A stretch of DNA of 64,000 nucleotides from Pseudomonadales bacterium (GTDB lineage Bacteria > Pseudomonadota > Gammaproteobacteria > Pseudomonadales > Ketobacteraceae). The position numbers and the translations under genes were made by a program. The stretch spans positions 119,130 through 183,129 of the forward strand of contig NZXG01000038.1 of assembly GCA_002701845.1 (NCBI GenBank). The letters are read 5' to 3'. Numbering within the stretch: position 1 is the stretch's first letter; every line of letters begins with the position of its first letter. Shown piece by piece: positions 41,932 through 54,600 of this stretch. Under the pieces are notes generated by a model. The model was not told where the DNA came from and ran no database searches. It worked only from the letters and a program-made list of their open reading frames with translations.

Positions 41932-43977
41932 ATGCCCTATCCCCCCCACTCCCGCATTCTTACCACCGCCCAACTGCACTGGGACCGGGACACGCCGGTG
42001 AATGAGCAGTTTGCTGACGTCTATTTTTCCCGGGACAATGGCGCGGCGGAGACCGACTATGTGTTTCTGCAGCAAAACCGTCTGCCGGAGCGCTGGCACA
42101 ATCCGCAACTGCACCAGTTCACTATCGCTGAAACCGGATTTGGTACCGGCCTCAACTTTCTTTGCGCCGCCGCCCTGTGGCAGCAGGCGAAAGCGAGCGG
42201 CCGGCTGCCGGCCGCGGCCCATCTGCATTTTGTCAGCACCGAACGGTTTCCCCTGGCGCGGGAGGATCTGGCCCACAGCCTGGACCTGCGGCCCCAGCCG
42301 GATTGGTTGCAGCAGGGCCTGCTGCATCAATATCCGGCACCGGTGCGGGGCAATCATCAGCTGCTGTTTCCGGAAGCCGGTATCACACTGAGCCTGTGGC
42401 TGGAGGATGCAGTCACCGCATTGAGCGCCCTGGACGGACGGGTGGATGCCTGGTTTCTGGACGGCTTTGCCCCCGCCCGCAATCCGGAGCTGTGGCAGCC
42501 GGCACTGTTCCAGGCTGTGGGCCAGCTCAGCGTTACCGGCACCACGGTGGCCACCTTTACCGCGGCCGGCCTGGTGCGCCGGGGTTTACAGGCGGTGGGT
42601 TTCAGCCTGGAAAAGGTGCCGGGCTTTGGCACCAAGCGGGAGATGTTGCGGGGCGTGTACCGCCCCGACCCGGCCACCCGCCGCCTCAGCTGGCCGCCGC
42701 AGGACAAGCCCTGGTTCCGCTGTGCGCCGGCCGCCACGGCCCCGGGCCCGGTGGCGGTAGTGGGCGCCGGTCTGGCCGGTGCCAACGTGGCCCGCAGTCT
42801 GGCGCAGCGGGGCTGGTCGGTCAGTGTCTTTGAACGGCATGACGTCATCGCCAGTGGCGGCTCCGGTAACCCCACCGGCATCACCTTCACCAAACTCAGC
42901 GTTCACGACACCCCCCAGAACCGGTTCTACCAGGCGGCTTACCTGCACGCCTGCCGCCGTCTGCGGCAGCTACTGGTGGACGCTGGTATCGCCCCCGGCG
43001 AGGACTGGGATTTCAATGGCGTACTGCGGCTGGCATTCGATGCCAAAGAAGCCCAGGCCCAGGCCGAGTTGAGCGCTCAGCAGTACTGGCCCGATGAGCT
43101 TCTGGAACCACTCACCGCCGCGCAGATTCAACAGCGCCTGGGACTGGAAACCACCCTCGACGGTGTGTTGTTGAAAGGCGGCGGCTGGGTGAATCCGGCC
43201 CGCCTTTGTTCGGCACTACTGGACCACCCCCGAATCCAGGTGTTCACCGGCGCTGCTGTGGGCCAACTGCAACGGCGGAAGGATCACTGGTGGCTGGATG
43301 ATCGCGGACCCTTTACCGCCGTGGTGCTGGCCAATGCCCTGGCTTGCCGGCAGTTTGACCAGACCCGCCATCTGCCGCTGAAACCGGTGCGGGGTCAGGT
43401 CACCTATGTCCCCGCCAGCGCGGCCTCCCGCCACTTGCGCCACGCCATTAACTACCGGGGTTATATCAACCCCGCCCGGGAGGGTTTTCACTGTGTGGGC
43501 GCCACCTTTAATCCCCGCCTCACGGACCCTGAGCTGCGGGCCGGGGATCACCGCTGGAACTGGGATCAGCTGCAAGCAACGTTGCCGGCCCTGGCCAGAC
43601 AGTTGCAGCCCCCAACGGCGGAGCAGTGTGCAGGCCGGGTGGGTTTTCGTTGTCAGACGCCGGATTATCTGCCGGTTATCGGCCCGGCGCCGGATATCGC
43701 CCGCTACCACGCTGACTATCAGGACCTGAGTAAGGGCTTCCTGAAACGGGAATTTCCCGTCGGCCCCAACCTGCCGGGGTTGTTCGTCAGTTGCGCCCAT
43801 GGCTCGCGGGGGATCACCAGCGGCTGTCTCGCAGCGGAAATTGTGGCATCCTATCTCACAGGCGAGCCTCAGGCAGTGGACCGCGAGGTGCTCGGCGCAG
43901 TACACCCGGCACGCTTCCTGATCCGACGCCTGATTCGGGGGCAAGCCGCCCCGCCGGAGGAGGAACACCAGGCTTAG
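41932..43977 (+). CDS. mnmC: Bifunctional tRNA 5-methylaminomethyl-2-thiouridine biosynthesis protein
   Basis: MnmC performs the last two steps of mnm5s2U synthesis at the wobble position of certain tRNAs. The C-terminal FAD domain removes the carboxymethyl group and the N-terminal SAM domain methylates the amine. The 681-residue protein has both parts. The methyltransferase (about 1-245) shows FTIAETGFGTGLNFLCAAALW and the DAWFLDGFAPARNPELW motif. The FAD oxidoreductase (about 265-670) starts with VAVVGAGLAGANVARSLAQRG. ATG 41932 gives the normal N-terminus, and the same frame is open far upstream but without similarity. Length is close to E. coli MnmC. Confidence 0.94.
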   Translation: MPYPPHSRILTTAQLHWDRDTPVNEQFADVYFSRDNGAAETDYVFLQQNRLPERWHNPQLHQFTIAETGFGTGLNFLCAAALWQQAKASGRLPAAAHLHFVSTERFPLAREDLAHSLDLRPQPDWLQQGLLHQYPAPVRGNHQLLFPEAGITLSLWLEDAVTALSALDGRVDAWFLDGFAPARNPELWQPALFQAVGQLSVTGTTVATFTAAGLVRRGLQAVGFSLEKVPGFGTKREMLRGVYRPDPATRRLSWPPQDKPWFRCAPAATAPGPVAVVGAGLAGANVARSLAQRGWSVSVFERHDVIASGGSGNPTGITFTKLSVHDTPQNRFYQAAYLHACRRLRQLLVDAGIAPGEDWDFNGVLRLAFDAKEAQAQAELSAQQYWPDELLEPLTAAQIQQRLGLETTLDGVLLKGGGWVNPARLCSALLDHPRIQVFTGAAVGQLQRRKDHWWLDDRGPFTAVVLANALACRQFDQTRHLPLKPVRGQVTYVPASAASRHLRHAINYRGYINPAREGFHCVGATFNPRLTDPELRAGDHRWNWDQLQATLPALARQLQPPTAEQCAGRVGFRCQTPDYLPVIGPAPDIARYHADYQDLSKGFLKREFPVGPNLPGLFVSCAHGSRGITSGCLAAEIVASYLTGEPQAVDREVLGAVHPARFLIRRLIRGQAAPPEEEHQA

Positions 43978-43994
43978 AGTGAAGGAGAGCCCTT

Positions 43995-44390
43995 ATGTGG
44001 AAACAATGGCTGCGGCAGAGCCGCTACATCCTGTTTTTTTCGCTGCTGTCACCCATCATGGTGCTGGCAGACTACCAGGGAGAACTGGCCCAGGCGGAAG
44101 CCCAAAAATGGCTCAGGCAGGGCCTGATCACCGCCATCGATGTACGGACCCCGGAAGAATACAGCCAGGGACACGTTCCGGGCGCCATCAACGTACCTCA
44201 CGACCGGATCCAGCAACAGCTTGACAAGATCGAGCACCTCAAGCACCAGCCCATACTGATTTACTGCCGCAGCGGACGGCGGGCGGCTCTGGCGGAAGCC
44301 ACCCTCAGTCAATTGGGCTTTGAAACCATTTATCATCTGCAGGGGGATATGAACGCATGGAAGAAAAACCGGTTGCCGGTCACCCAATAA
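43995..44390 (+). CDS. Exported rhodanese-like sulfurtransferase
   Basis: A 131-residue single-domain rhodanese. The N-terminal segment (about 1-26, core YILFFSLLSPIMVLA) is a signal peptide, so the protein should act in the periplasm. The active-site loop is ILIYCRSGRRAALA with the nucleophilic Cys, and the domain begins AIDVRTPEEYSQGHVPGAINVP. Rhodaneses of this type carry sulfur as a persulfide. The acceptor is unknown. It follows mnmC by 17 bp with GAAGGAGAG as ribosome binding site, so it may be co-transcribed, though mnmC itself does not need a periplasmic sulfurtransferase. Confidence 0.88.
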   Translation: MWKQWLRQSRYILFFSLLSPIMVLADYQGELAQAEAQKWLRQGLITAIDVRTPEEYSQGHVPGAINVPHDRIQQQLDKIEHLKHQPILIYCRSGRRAALAEATLSQLGFETIYHLQGDMNAWKKNRLPVTQ

Positions 44391-44407
44391 CTTGGCACCA
44401 TAGCCTT

Positions 44408-44422
44408 GATTAATTTTTAATC
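44408..44422. repeat. AT-rich inverted repeat upstream of the GGDEF-EAL gene
   Basis: GATTAA (44408-44413), TTT, TTAATC (44417-44422). A perfect 6-bp dyad between the rhodanese stop and the GTG start at 44439. It may be an operator or a weak terminator. Confidence 0.4.
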
Positions 44423-44438
44423 AGAGCATGCCGTCACT

Positions 44439-46632
44439 GTGCGTCGCGAACCACAACAATCACAAATCGGGTCGCCATTGAAGTCACTAAATGCACCCCC
44501 GCTGCGCATCCTGCTGGCAAGCCAGGACCAAAGGTTGCGCACCACCGTCAGCGAACAGCTGGAGCGGGCAGGGTTCGCCACTCTGGAAGCCGGTAAGCCC
44601 CGCACCGCTGCCCTCTACCGGCGTAAATTCCAGCCTGACCTGGTGTTGCTGGAACTGGATTTCAGTCGGGAGACCATGGGGCCTGCCCTGTGCCGGCAAC
44701 TGCTGGATCCCACCCAGGGGGCCGTACCACCCCTGTTGCTGCTGGCCCGGGCTCAGGATCTGGTGCAGGCCCAGGCCGCCTTCGACAACGGCGCCGACGA
44801 CATCATGTTATTGCCGGTGCATCCCACCCTCCTGGCCCAGCGCTGTCGCCGGCTGATCGAGTCCAGCCGCACCCTGCGTTCCCTGCGGCACCGGGAGCGG
44901 ATACTGGAACACGCCGAGCGGCTGGCGGGCATGGGGAGCTGGGAATGGGACAGTCAGACCGGACGCTTGTATGTCTCCAAGCAGTTCAACCGTATTTTGG
45001 GCCTGCCGGACCACCACGTGACCCGGGTCCGGGATGTGTTGCAGCAACTCCCCGAAACCGAGCGACGCAAGATAATCAGCCATTTTCAGCAGGCCGACAG
45101 TAAGGACAAAGGCACCATCAGTCTGCAACACCGGGTGCCCGTGGCGGGTCAGCCCCACCGGATTCTGCGTCACGAAGCCCGGTTTATCTTACACAACGAA
45201 CGGGACTATTCGGTGTATGGCACTATTCAGGACATCACCGAAGAAGCGGCGCACCGGGAGCAGATTCTCTATCTAGCCTACTACGACAGTCTGACGCGAC
45301 TGCCCAACCGGATGTTTTTCCGTTGCCATCTGGACTACGCCATGGAACAGGCCACGGACAGCCGGCTGGCGGTGATGGTGCTCAACCTGGACCTGTTAGC
45401 CCGGGTCAACAATTCCCTGGGCCATGGGGCCGGTGACGAATTACTGCAAAAAGTGGCAGAACGACTGACCCGGGTGTTTGCGGATGATCAGGCCACCCGA
45501 ATCACCCCGGGCGCCATCGACGATCAGGCATCCCCCGAGCCGGTGTCCAACAAACTGGCGCGCCTGGACGGAGATCAGTTTGCCATTCTGCTGCGGGATT
45601 TCAGCACTCTGGATGACGTGATTCGTTTTGCCCAGAACCTGCTGCGCCAGCTCACCGAACCGTTTTCACTGGCGGGGAACTCCGTGGTGCTCACCGCCAG
45701 TCTGGGGATCGCCCTGTATCCGGTGAACGGATTGGAGCCCGAGGCTTTGATGCGCAATGCCGAAGCCGCCATGACGCACGCCAAACGCCAGGGTCGCAAT
45801 CGGTATCAGTTTTACGCCAGCGACATCGATTCCAAATCCAAGCAGCGGCTGGCGGTGGAAAATGATTTGCGCCAAGCCATCCGGCAACAGACCCTGAGCC
45901 TGCATTTTCAACCCAAACTGCATCTGCGTTCCGACACCGTGCATTCGGTGGAAGCCCTGGTGCGCTGGCAGCATCCGGTGCGCGGTGCCATGAGCCCCTC
46001 GCAGTTTGTCCCCATGGCGGAGGAAACCGGATTGATCCACGAACTCGGGGGATGGCTGATCAACGCTGCCTGCCACCAGGCCCGGAGCTGGAATCAGGCG
46101 GGATTGCCACCGCTCCGCATCGCCGTCAACCTGTCCCCGGTGCAAATCCGCAGTGAGACGCTGGTGGCCACGTTACGCAATGCAGCATCGGATTCCCCCC
46201 TCGCAACTGGAAGTGGAGGTTACTGAACCCGTGCTGCTGGAGGACAGCGAGCGGGTGCTGCAAACCCTGCAGGGGATTCGCAAACTGGGGGTGCGGGTAG
46301 CCCTGGATGATTTTGGTACCGGCTATTCCTCGCTGAGTTATCTGACCCGGTTCCCGTTCAATACGCTGAAGATCGATCGCAGTTTCGTGTCGCAATGCCT
46401 GCAGCGGGGTCAGGCCGCGGCGGTGATCCATACCATCATTCAATTGTGTAAGAACCTGAACCTTGAGGTGGTGGCGGAGGGCGTGGAATCGTATCAGGAG
46501 TTGAAGTTTTTACGGGACCACCGTTGCGACGCCGTGCAGGGCCATTATCTGAGCGCGGCGCTGGCTGCCGGCGAGCTGGCCCGCTTTATCGAAAACCGGG
46601 CCTGGAGTCCCCGTCTGCAGGGGCTGAACTGA
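44439..46632 (+). pseudogene. REC-PAS-GGDEF-EAL cyclic-di-GMP protein interrupted by a frameshift
   Basis: The first part (44439-46226, 595 codons) encodes a receiver-like domain (about 15-145), a PAS domain (about 160-275), a GGDEF-type domain whose signature is degenerate (RLDGDQFAILL), and the start of an EAL domain with SVEALVRWQHP. It then runs out of frame and ends in LATGSGGY. The rest of the EAL domain continues in another frame to 46632, from IPPSQLEVEVTEP through LDDFGTGYSSLSYLTRF and VVAEGVES. The break lies between about 46180 and 46220. Loss of a 5-bp AATGC repeat unit or a slip in the C6 run at 46195-46200 would each explain it. A sequencing error cannot be excluded. The intact form would most likely be a phosphodiesterase. 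Confidence 0.85.
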
Positions 46633-46652
46633 AGCCGTCGCCCGCGCCTGGC

Positions 46653-46892
46653 TCAAAACCCGCTCCCCTGCCAATCCCGGGCCGTGATGATATGCACGCT
46701 GTCGAGATCCGGATCGTAAAGAATCACATACAGCCCCTGCTGGATGCCGCGAATCACTTGCTGCACCTTGTCCGTCAACGCCACTTCCTCGGCCCCGTAG
46801 TCGGTTCCTTCGCGGGTAACGAATTCCTCCACCAGGGCCTGCAGGGTATCTGTCTGCAGTTGATCCCAAGGCACTTCAATCGGTTGACTCAC
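46653..46892 (-). CDS. yheU: YheU / UPF0270 family protein
   Basis: A 79-residue cytosolic protein matching the UPF0270 family: PIEVPWDQLQTDTLQALVEEF at the start, VTREGTDYG in the middle and IITARDW near the end. Function is unknown in all members. The GTG at 46892 was chosen because it gives the normal family N-terminus and lies 17 bp inside the end of the ppk2 gene, a typical operon overlap. An ATG farther upstream would add unrelated residues. It is the last gene of the smc-zipA-ligA-ppk2 run. Confidence 0.85.
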   Translation of the reverse strand: MSQPIEVPWDQLQTDTLQALVEEFVTREGTDYGAEEVALTDKVQQVIRGIQQGLYVILYDPDLDSVHIITARDWQGSGF

Positions 46893-47727
46893 CGAAGTCC
46901 TCCCCCAGATGAATGCGCAGCACATCCTCGCCGAACTCATCAATCACCGCGGCAATGACCTCAGGGGACAGCAAACGCACCTGCTCCGAATCCACGTGTT
47001 TTCCCAGTTGCCGGGCAATCAGCTGCAGACTGGCCACCCGGGCGTAGTGTTTGTCATCGGCCGGTATCACATGCCAGGGAGCGGTTTGGGTGGCGGTTTT
47101 ATTCAGCATGTCCTCGAACGCGGTTTGATACTGATCCCAATAGGAGCGACTGCGCAGATCCGCGGTGGTGATTTTCCAGCGTTTGGTGGGTTCCCGCAGC
47201 CGGTCCATCAGACGTTCATATTGCGCCGGTTTGGAAAGGTTCAAAAACAGCTTCACCAGAATCACCCCGTCAGCGGTGAGCTGGCGTTCAAATTCCACCA
47301 GTTCTCGATAAGCCCGCTTCCACTGGGGCTTGCTGGCAAACCCCTCCACTCTCTCCACCAATACGCGACCGTACCAGGAACGATCGAAGATCGCGATCTC
47401 GCCAGGTTCCGGTAATTTCTGCCAGAACCGATAAAGATAATGCCGCGACTGCTCCCAGGGGGCCGGCGCGCCGATAGGCCATACCCGCACACCACGGGGG
47501 TCCAGATGGCGGGTGAGGCGACGGATGATGCCACCCTTGCCGGCGGTGTCGATGCCTTCCAGCACCAGAATCACCCGTTTACCCTCGTGGAACAGGGCTT
47601 GTTGTTGCCGCAGTAAACGCAGTTGCAACTCATCCACCCGCTGTTTTGCGTCCTTCAACTTGCGCGGCGGTCGGGTCTTGAGTTTTTTCAGTTGAATCCG
47701 TTCACCGGTCAGTTTGCTGATTTTCAT
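46876..47727 (-). CDS. ppk2: Polyphosphate kinase 2 family protein
   Basis: A 283-residue single-domain PPK2. These cytosolic enzymes transfer phosphate between polyphosphate and nucleotides, usually making GTP or ATP from NDP or NMP. The Walker A motif is LEGIDTAGKGGIIRRL, the catalytic-loop Asp-Arg motif is AIFDRSWYGRVLVERVEGF, and the lid helix contains EPTKRWK. Whether it is the NDP- or NMP-using class cannot be told. It overlaps yheU by 17 bp at its 3' end and the upstream membrane-protein gene by 26 bp at its start, so all three are probably translated from one message with ligA. Confidence 0.9.
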   Translation of the reverse strand: MKISKLTGERIQLKKLKTRPPRKLKDAKQRVDELQLRLLRQQQALFHEGKRVILVLEGIDTAGKGGIIRRLTRHLDPRGVRVWPIGAPAPWEQSRHYLYRFWQKLPEPGEIAIFDRSWYGRVLVERVEGFASKPQWKRAYRELVEFERQLTADGVILVKLFLNLSKPAQYERLMDRLREPTKRWKITTADLRSRSYWDQYQTAFEDMLNKTATQTAPWHVIPADDKHYARVASLQLIARQLGKHVDSEQVRLLSPEVIAAVIDEFGEDVLRIHLGEDFGESTD

Positions 47728-48382
47728 CCTTGGGCGCTTCCTCGTTGGCGGCGGGGTCGAACAACAGGGGGAACAAAAACTGTTGAAAGTCGTCGATCAT
47801 GCGGTCCATGGTGGTTTTATCCTCCATGATAATACCCCGCTGGGCCTGCTCGTAGCCCAACAGTTGTTGCGCCAGATTGTGAAAAATCTTGATCCGTTTC
47901 TGCAGATACAGCCGATCACCCTGAGCCAGAAAGGGTTCCAGCCCGTAGTAGGCTTTGGCCAGTTGATTAAGGGCGTCGTCGAGGGCCTCCCGATCCTTGC
48001 GGCCCACGCTGCGCCAGGCGTCCTGCAGCCCGCCCATAAACGCCGCATAATGCTGTTGCCGGACCTGAAACGAGCGTTCAAAGCGGGCCGCTTTGGCCTG
48101 CTGCTGCAGAAACCCGGCGTACTGTTCCATAAACCGGGTCTGGGTGTTGCTTTGCAACTGTTGCGCGCGCACCAGCTGGGCACTGGCCACCCGGGTCACT
48201 TCATAATTCAGATACACCACGTAGGCCGCCAGACAGAATGCCAGCAGCACCAGCACCAGACTGAAAAGCGGGAAACGGTTTTCCCTGAGGGTCACCACCG
48301 GGGATTGTTCTGGCTCCGTCAAACTCTGTCCTCCTGCAACTGGTATAGCTGGCGTGAACACCACTGGATTATCCCAATTCAC
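47702..48382 (-). CDS. Single-pass membrane protein with helical periplasmic domain, unknown function
   Basis: A 226-residue protein. After a short cytosolic N-terminus there is one transmembrane helix (about 37-58, LFSLVLVLLAFCLAAYVVYL). A long, largely helical Gln-rich domain follows (LVRAQQLQSNTQTRFMEQYAGFLQQQ), and the tail is acidic. No family is recognised. The start is GTG 48382, 11 bp after the ligA stop. No good ribosome binding site is visible, so it may rely on translational coupling. The 3' end overlaps ppk2 by 26 bp. Its fixed place between ligA and ppk2 suggests co-expression, but no role can be inferred. Confidence 0.7.
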   Translation of the reverse strand: MNWDNPVVFTPAIPVAGGQSLTEPEQSPVVTLRENRFPLFSLVLVLLAFCLAAYVVYLNYEVTRVASAQLVRAQQLQSNTQTRFMEQYAGFLQQQAKAARFERSFQVRQQHYAAFMGGLQDAWRSVGRKDREALDDALNQLAKAYYGLEPFLAQGDRLYLQKRIKIFHNLAQQLLGYEQAQRGIIMEDKTTMDRMIDDFQQFLFPLLFDPAANEEAPKDENQQTDR

Positions 48383-48393
48383 CGCTGCTGCAT

Positions 48394-50460
<2,067 letters not shown>

Positions 50461-50505
50461 TTATACACGGAGGGCGCCACCGAGACGACGCCCCCACGGC
50501 GGGAA

Positions 50506-51510
50506 TCAATGTTGCTGGCTGGCCTTGAAGGAAAGGTAACGCCGCTCAAAATCCAACACCCGTTGCCGGTAGTGCTCCGCGGTCTGTTGCCGCATCACGT
50601 TGTGATGCTCGTCTTTGATCTCCGCGTCCAGCAGGTTGGCAATTTTGCGGGCGGAATCCATCATGATATCAAACCCGTGGATGGGCCGTTTGGGACCGGG
50701 CAACTTCATGAACATACAGATGCCCGGGGTGCTGAACTCATCCATATGGTCCACGTCAAACACCCCGGGTTCCACCACATTGGCGGCGCTGAATACCAGC
50801 CCGCCCTTGCCGCTGTGCTGCTCGTAGCGGTGAAATATATTCATGTCGCCAAAGCGGAAGCCGCAGGACAGTAACACCCGCAGCAGATCGTTGCCGGCAA
50901 TTTCCCCCTGCTTGGCCATGACGTTGATCACCAGGACTTCCTGCAGCTCCGGGTCGATCTCCACTTCCGGCTGGCGTTCGGTTCGGGCGCCGGTTTTCCT
51001 GGCCAGTTTGGCCTGCTGCTCGGCCCGGGAGGCCACCAGCAGATCGTCCTCGGCGAACAGGTCACTTTGGGTGTGGGCATCGCCTTCCGCCAACACCGGC
51101 TCCGGCTCGGCTGCAAGGGGCTGCGAGTCCGCCGCAGGTGCCGGCCTGGACTGGCCGGGTTGCGCCCGGCGTTCGCGCCGTTCCGCCACCACTTCCTCCG
51201 CCGCCACCGGGGCATCGGTTTCATCCAGCGCCGAACCGAAGTCCTCCCCCAGCTCGGGCTCCTGGCGTTGTTCGGGGTCCTCTGCCTCACCGATGGCGCG
51301 ACGCACACTGAGGGGAATTTTGCGGGCACCACCGTTGGGCAGTTCCCCCCGATACAACTCCCAGTGGTCTTCGCAACTGCCGCCCATTTCCGAGGGCAAC
51401 TCCAGCTCGCCGGCCCGGGATTTCCGCATGCGGCGGTAGCCGTCAAACAAAATCCCGGCAATGACGGCAAAACCCACCAGTATCAGGACTTCTCTCAGGC
51501 CGAATTCCAT
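50506..51510 (-). CDS. zipA: Cell division protein ZipA
   Basis: A 334-residue bitopic division protein that anchors FtsZ at the inner membrane. The N-terminal helix (LREVLILVGFAVIAGILFDGYRRMRKSR) is the membrane anchor. A Pro/Glu/Ala-rich flexible linker runs to about residue 190. The C-terminal FtsZ-binding domain (about 195-330) shows VLVINVMAKQGEIAGNDLLRVLLSCGFRFGDMNIFHRYE. Its place between smc and ligA is typical and supports the call. Confidence 0.95.
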   Translation of the reverse strand: MEFGLREVLILVGFAVIAGILFDGYRRMRKSRAGELELPSEMGGSCEDHWELYRGELPNGGARKIPLSVRRAIGEAEDPEQRQEPELGEDFGSALDETDAPVAAEEVVAERRERRAQPGQSRPAPAADSQPLAAEPEPVLAEGDAHTQSDLFAEDDLLVASRAEQQAKLARKTGARTERQPEVEIDPELQEVLVINVMAKQGEIAGNDLLRVLLSCGFRFGDMNIFHRYEQHSGKGGLVFSAANVVEPGVFDVDHMDEFSTPGICMFMKLPGPKRPIHGFDIMMDSARKIANLLDAEIKDEHHNVMRQQTAEHYRQRVLDFERRYLSFKASQQH

Positions 51511-51636
51511 CAGTCGAATCCTCGTGTTGTCGCTCCGGCTTCCGTCAGACCCCGCTTTCAGGCCGTTTTTTCTGATCTATCAGAAACATAGAGCATTTGC
51601 AGTAAAAATAAAGCGAATCCGTCAAATATTCGTTAA

Positions 51637-54600
51637 TCAGGCCACAGCCATGGCGGCGGCCTCCTCCACGTCCACGGACACCAGTCGGGACACCCCGGGT
51701 TCGTGCATGGTCACCCCCATCAACTGATGCGCCATTTCCATGGCAATTTTGTTGTGGGTGATGTAGATGAACTGAACCCGCGCTGACATTTCCTCCACCA
51801 TCCGGGAATAGCGACCCACGTTGGCATCGTCCAGTGGCGCGTCCACCTCATCCAGCATACAGAACGGCGCCGGGTTCAACTGAAAAATCGAGAACACAAG
51901 AGCAATGGCGGTGAGGGCTTTTTCCCCCCCGCTGAGCAAATGAATGGTGCTGTTCTTTTTGCCCGGCGGCCGCGCCATGATGGCGACGCCGGTATCCAGC
52001 AGATCCTCGCCGGTAAGCTCCAGATAGGCATGACCACCGCCGAATACTTTGGGGAACAGTTCGGACAGACCGGCAGACACTTTGTCGAAGGTTTCCTTGA
52101 ACCGGGTGCGGGTTTCGCGGTCGATTTTGCGGATGGCATTTTCCAGAGTTTCCAGAGCCTGCATCAGATCGTCGTGCTGGGCATCCAGATAATTTTTACG
52201 CTCGGACTGCGACTTGAATTCTTCAATGGCCGCCAGGTTGATGGCACCCAGGCGGGAAATGCGGGCGCCGATCCGCTCCAACTCCTGAGACCATTCGCTT
52301 TCATTGGCCTCTGCCGGTAATTCGTTTACCAGGGTTTCCAGTTCGAACTGCGCCTCTGTGAGCTGGGCCTGCAGGTTTTCCCGCTGCACCCGCATACCCT
52401 GCCAGTCCATCCGCTGACGTTCCAGTTCCGAGCGCACCGACTGCGCCGCCTGCTCCGCCTCGCTGCGCTGTTTCTCCGCCGCCCGCAGATTATGCTCACA
52501 CTCCTCCTGGGTCCGGCGGGCGCTGGCCAGCTCTTCTTCCACCTGCAGCCGGGCCTCAAGTTTTTCCTCCAGTTCCGCCTGCAACTCCACAAAGGGATCA
52601 TCGCCCTGAGCCAATTGCTGTTCGAGGGCGGTCCGGCGTTCCTGCAGCCCCGCCAGTTGCTGCCGCAGCCGTTCCAGACCCTGGCGGGTTGAGTCCTGAC
52701 GCGACTGCAGTTGCTGCACCTGCAGCGCCAGTTGATGAGCCCGGTCCTTACCGCCGCGGGCGGACTGCTTCACCTGATCCAGACGCTGGCGGATCTGATC
52801 CCGCCGCTGCAGCAGAGCCTCCCGCTGTTCGGTATCCCGGGCCATAATGTCCATGGCCTCCTGCAACACCAGCCGTGCTTCCCCCAGGGTTTCCTGCTCA
52901 TGCACCTGTTGCTCGCGGCATTCCGTCAGATCATGGCTGATGCGGTCGCGGCGCATGCTGAACTGCTCCAGCCGCACCTGCTTGGCGCTGAGCTGGGCCT
53001 TGAGATCGGACACTGAGCGGTTGTAATCGGTGAGTTCCCGCTGCGCCTGCTCGCGCTGTTCCTCCAGTTGCCGCAGTGCTTCGCGGCCATCGCTGAGGCT
53101 GGCACTGAGTTCCTCCACCCGGGCCTCGGTTTGCGCCAGCCGGGCTTCGGTCTCTTCCAGCGCCTGCTGCCGCTGCAGCACACCCGCTTCCTGATTGCTG
53201 TCCCGGGCCACCCGCATCCAATTGGGGCCCACCCAGATGCCATCGGCGGTAATCAGGGATTCCCCGGCTTCCAGCTGATCCCGGCCGGCCAGGGCGGTGG
53301 CCAGATCCGGCGCCACGAATACCCCGGCCACCAGGGTTTTGGCGGCGGGTTCGCCGCTGATTTTGTCCGCCAGCGGGGTGAGGCTGCTGGAGGTGGACAC
53401 CAGCGCCGGCGCGTCGGTATCCAAAAACGACACCACACCTTTTTCCAGGCTGCCCACCACCGCGCTCACCGCGTCCAGGCCGCTCAGGCAAACCGCCTGC
53501 AGATAATCACCCAGTACGGTTTCCACCGCCTTTTCCCAACCGGCCTCGGCAGTCACCTGCTGCGCCAGTCGCGGCTTGTCCTGCAGTTCGTTCACCGCCA
53601 GCCAGTCCACCAGATCCGACTCCCCCAGGGCGGCCTGCTGCAGGGCCTCCAGGGAAGCGTGCCGACCCCGCAGGGTCTGCAGTTCGCTTTTGGCCTGGTC
53701 CAGTTCCTGACTGACCTGGTGGTTGGCCTCGCGGCGGGTTTTCATTTCTTCCTGCACCCCGGCCACATCGCTTTGCAGATCCTCGATTTTCAGGTCCGCT
53801 TCCCCCATGCGCTCTTCCAGCAGCGCCACCTCCTCTTCCAGGGGGCCGGCGGACAGGGTTTGCTGCTCGCCCTTCAAGCGTTCGATGCGGTCACGCAATC
53901 GTTCCACGGACTGTTCCAGGTGCTGGATGCGGGATTGTTCCACCTGCGCCCTCTGGCGGGGCTCATTGGCGCGGTGATTGAACTCGTCCCACTCCTGCTG
54001 CCACTGCTGCATTTGCTCTTCCGCTTCGTGCAGCTGTTCATTGGCCGCCTCGGACTCCCCTTTAACCAGCTCGTATTCCGGCTGCAGTTCCGCCAGCTCA
54101 ATGCTCACGGTCTCCAGTTCGGTCTCGTCCTCGCGGATCTGCTCCTCACCGGCCTGACAGTTTTCCAGGGTCTGCTGCAGATCCTGACGCAATTGATTGC
54201 CGCGCTCTTTGGTGTGCTGGATGCTTTGCTCGATGCGGGCAATATCCGCCCCCAGCCCGTAATAGCGACCCTGCACTTCGTTCAGCCGATCGCTGAGTTC
54301 CAGGTGCTGTTCGCGCTGGGACTCGATGCGGGCATCCATGGCCCGCTGGTCGGCGATACAGGCCTCGAACTTCACTTCCAGATCGCGGATCTGGGTCTCG
54401 CTGTTCTGCACCCGGTCATTGAGGGATTTCCACTTCAGGGCCTGTAATTGCGCCCGCAGCAGTCGCTCTTCTTCTTTCAACTGCTTGTATTTTTCCGCCG
54501 CCGCGGCCTGCCGCTCCAGGTGCTGCAACTGCCGGCCCAGCTCCTCCCGCAGGTCCTCCAGCCGCTCCAGGTTTTCCCGGGTGCGGCGCATACGATGCTC

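Noticed and set aside
41866..42357. N-terminal extension of the AEC transporter
   Set aside because: It is antisense to mnmC and not hydrophobic. ATG 41865 has a ribosome binding site.
46153..46632. Separate small EAL-domain gene
   Set aside because: It lacks the first half of the EAL domain, which is present in the preceding frame. It is the tail of the frameshifted gene.
53068..54447. Long open frames antisense to known genes (for example here inside smc, and at 21612-22922, 35656-36867, 8288-9163)
   Set aside because: They are mirror frames produced by GC-rich codon bias. Their translations resemble no family and the sense genes are certain.
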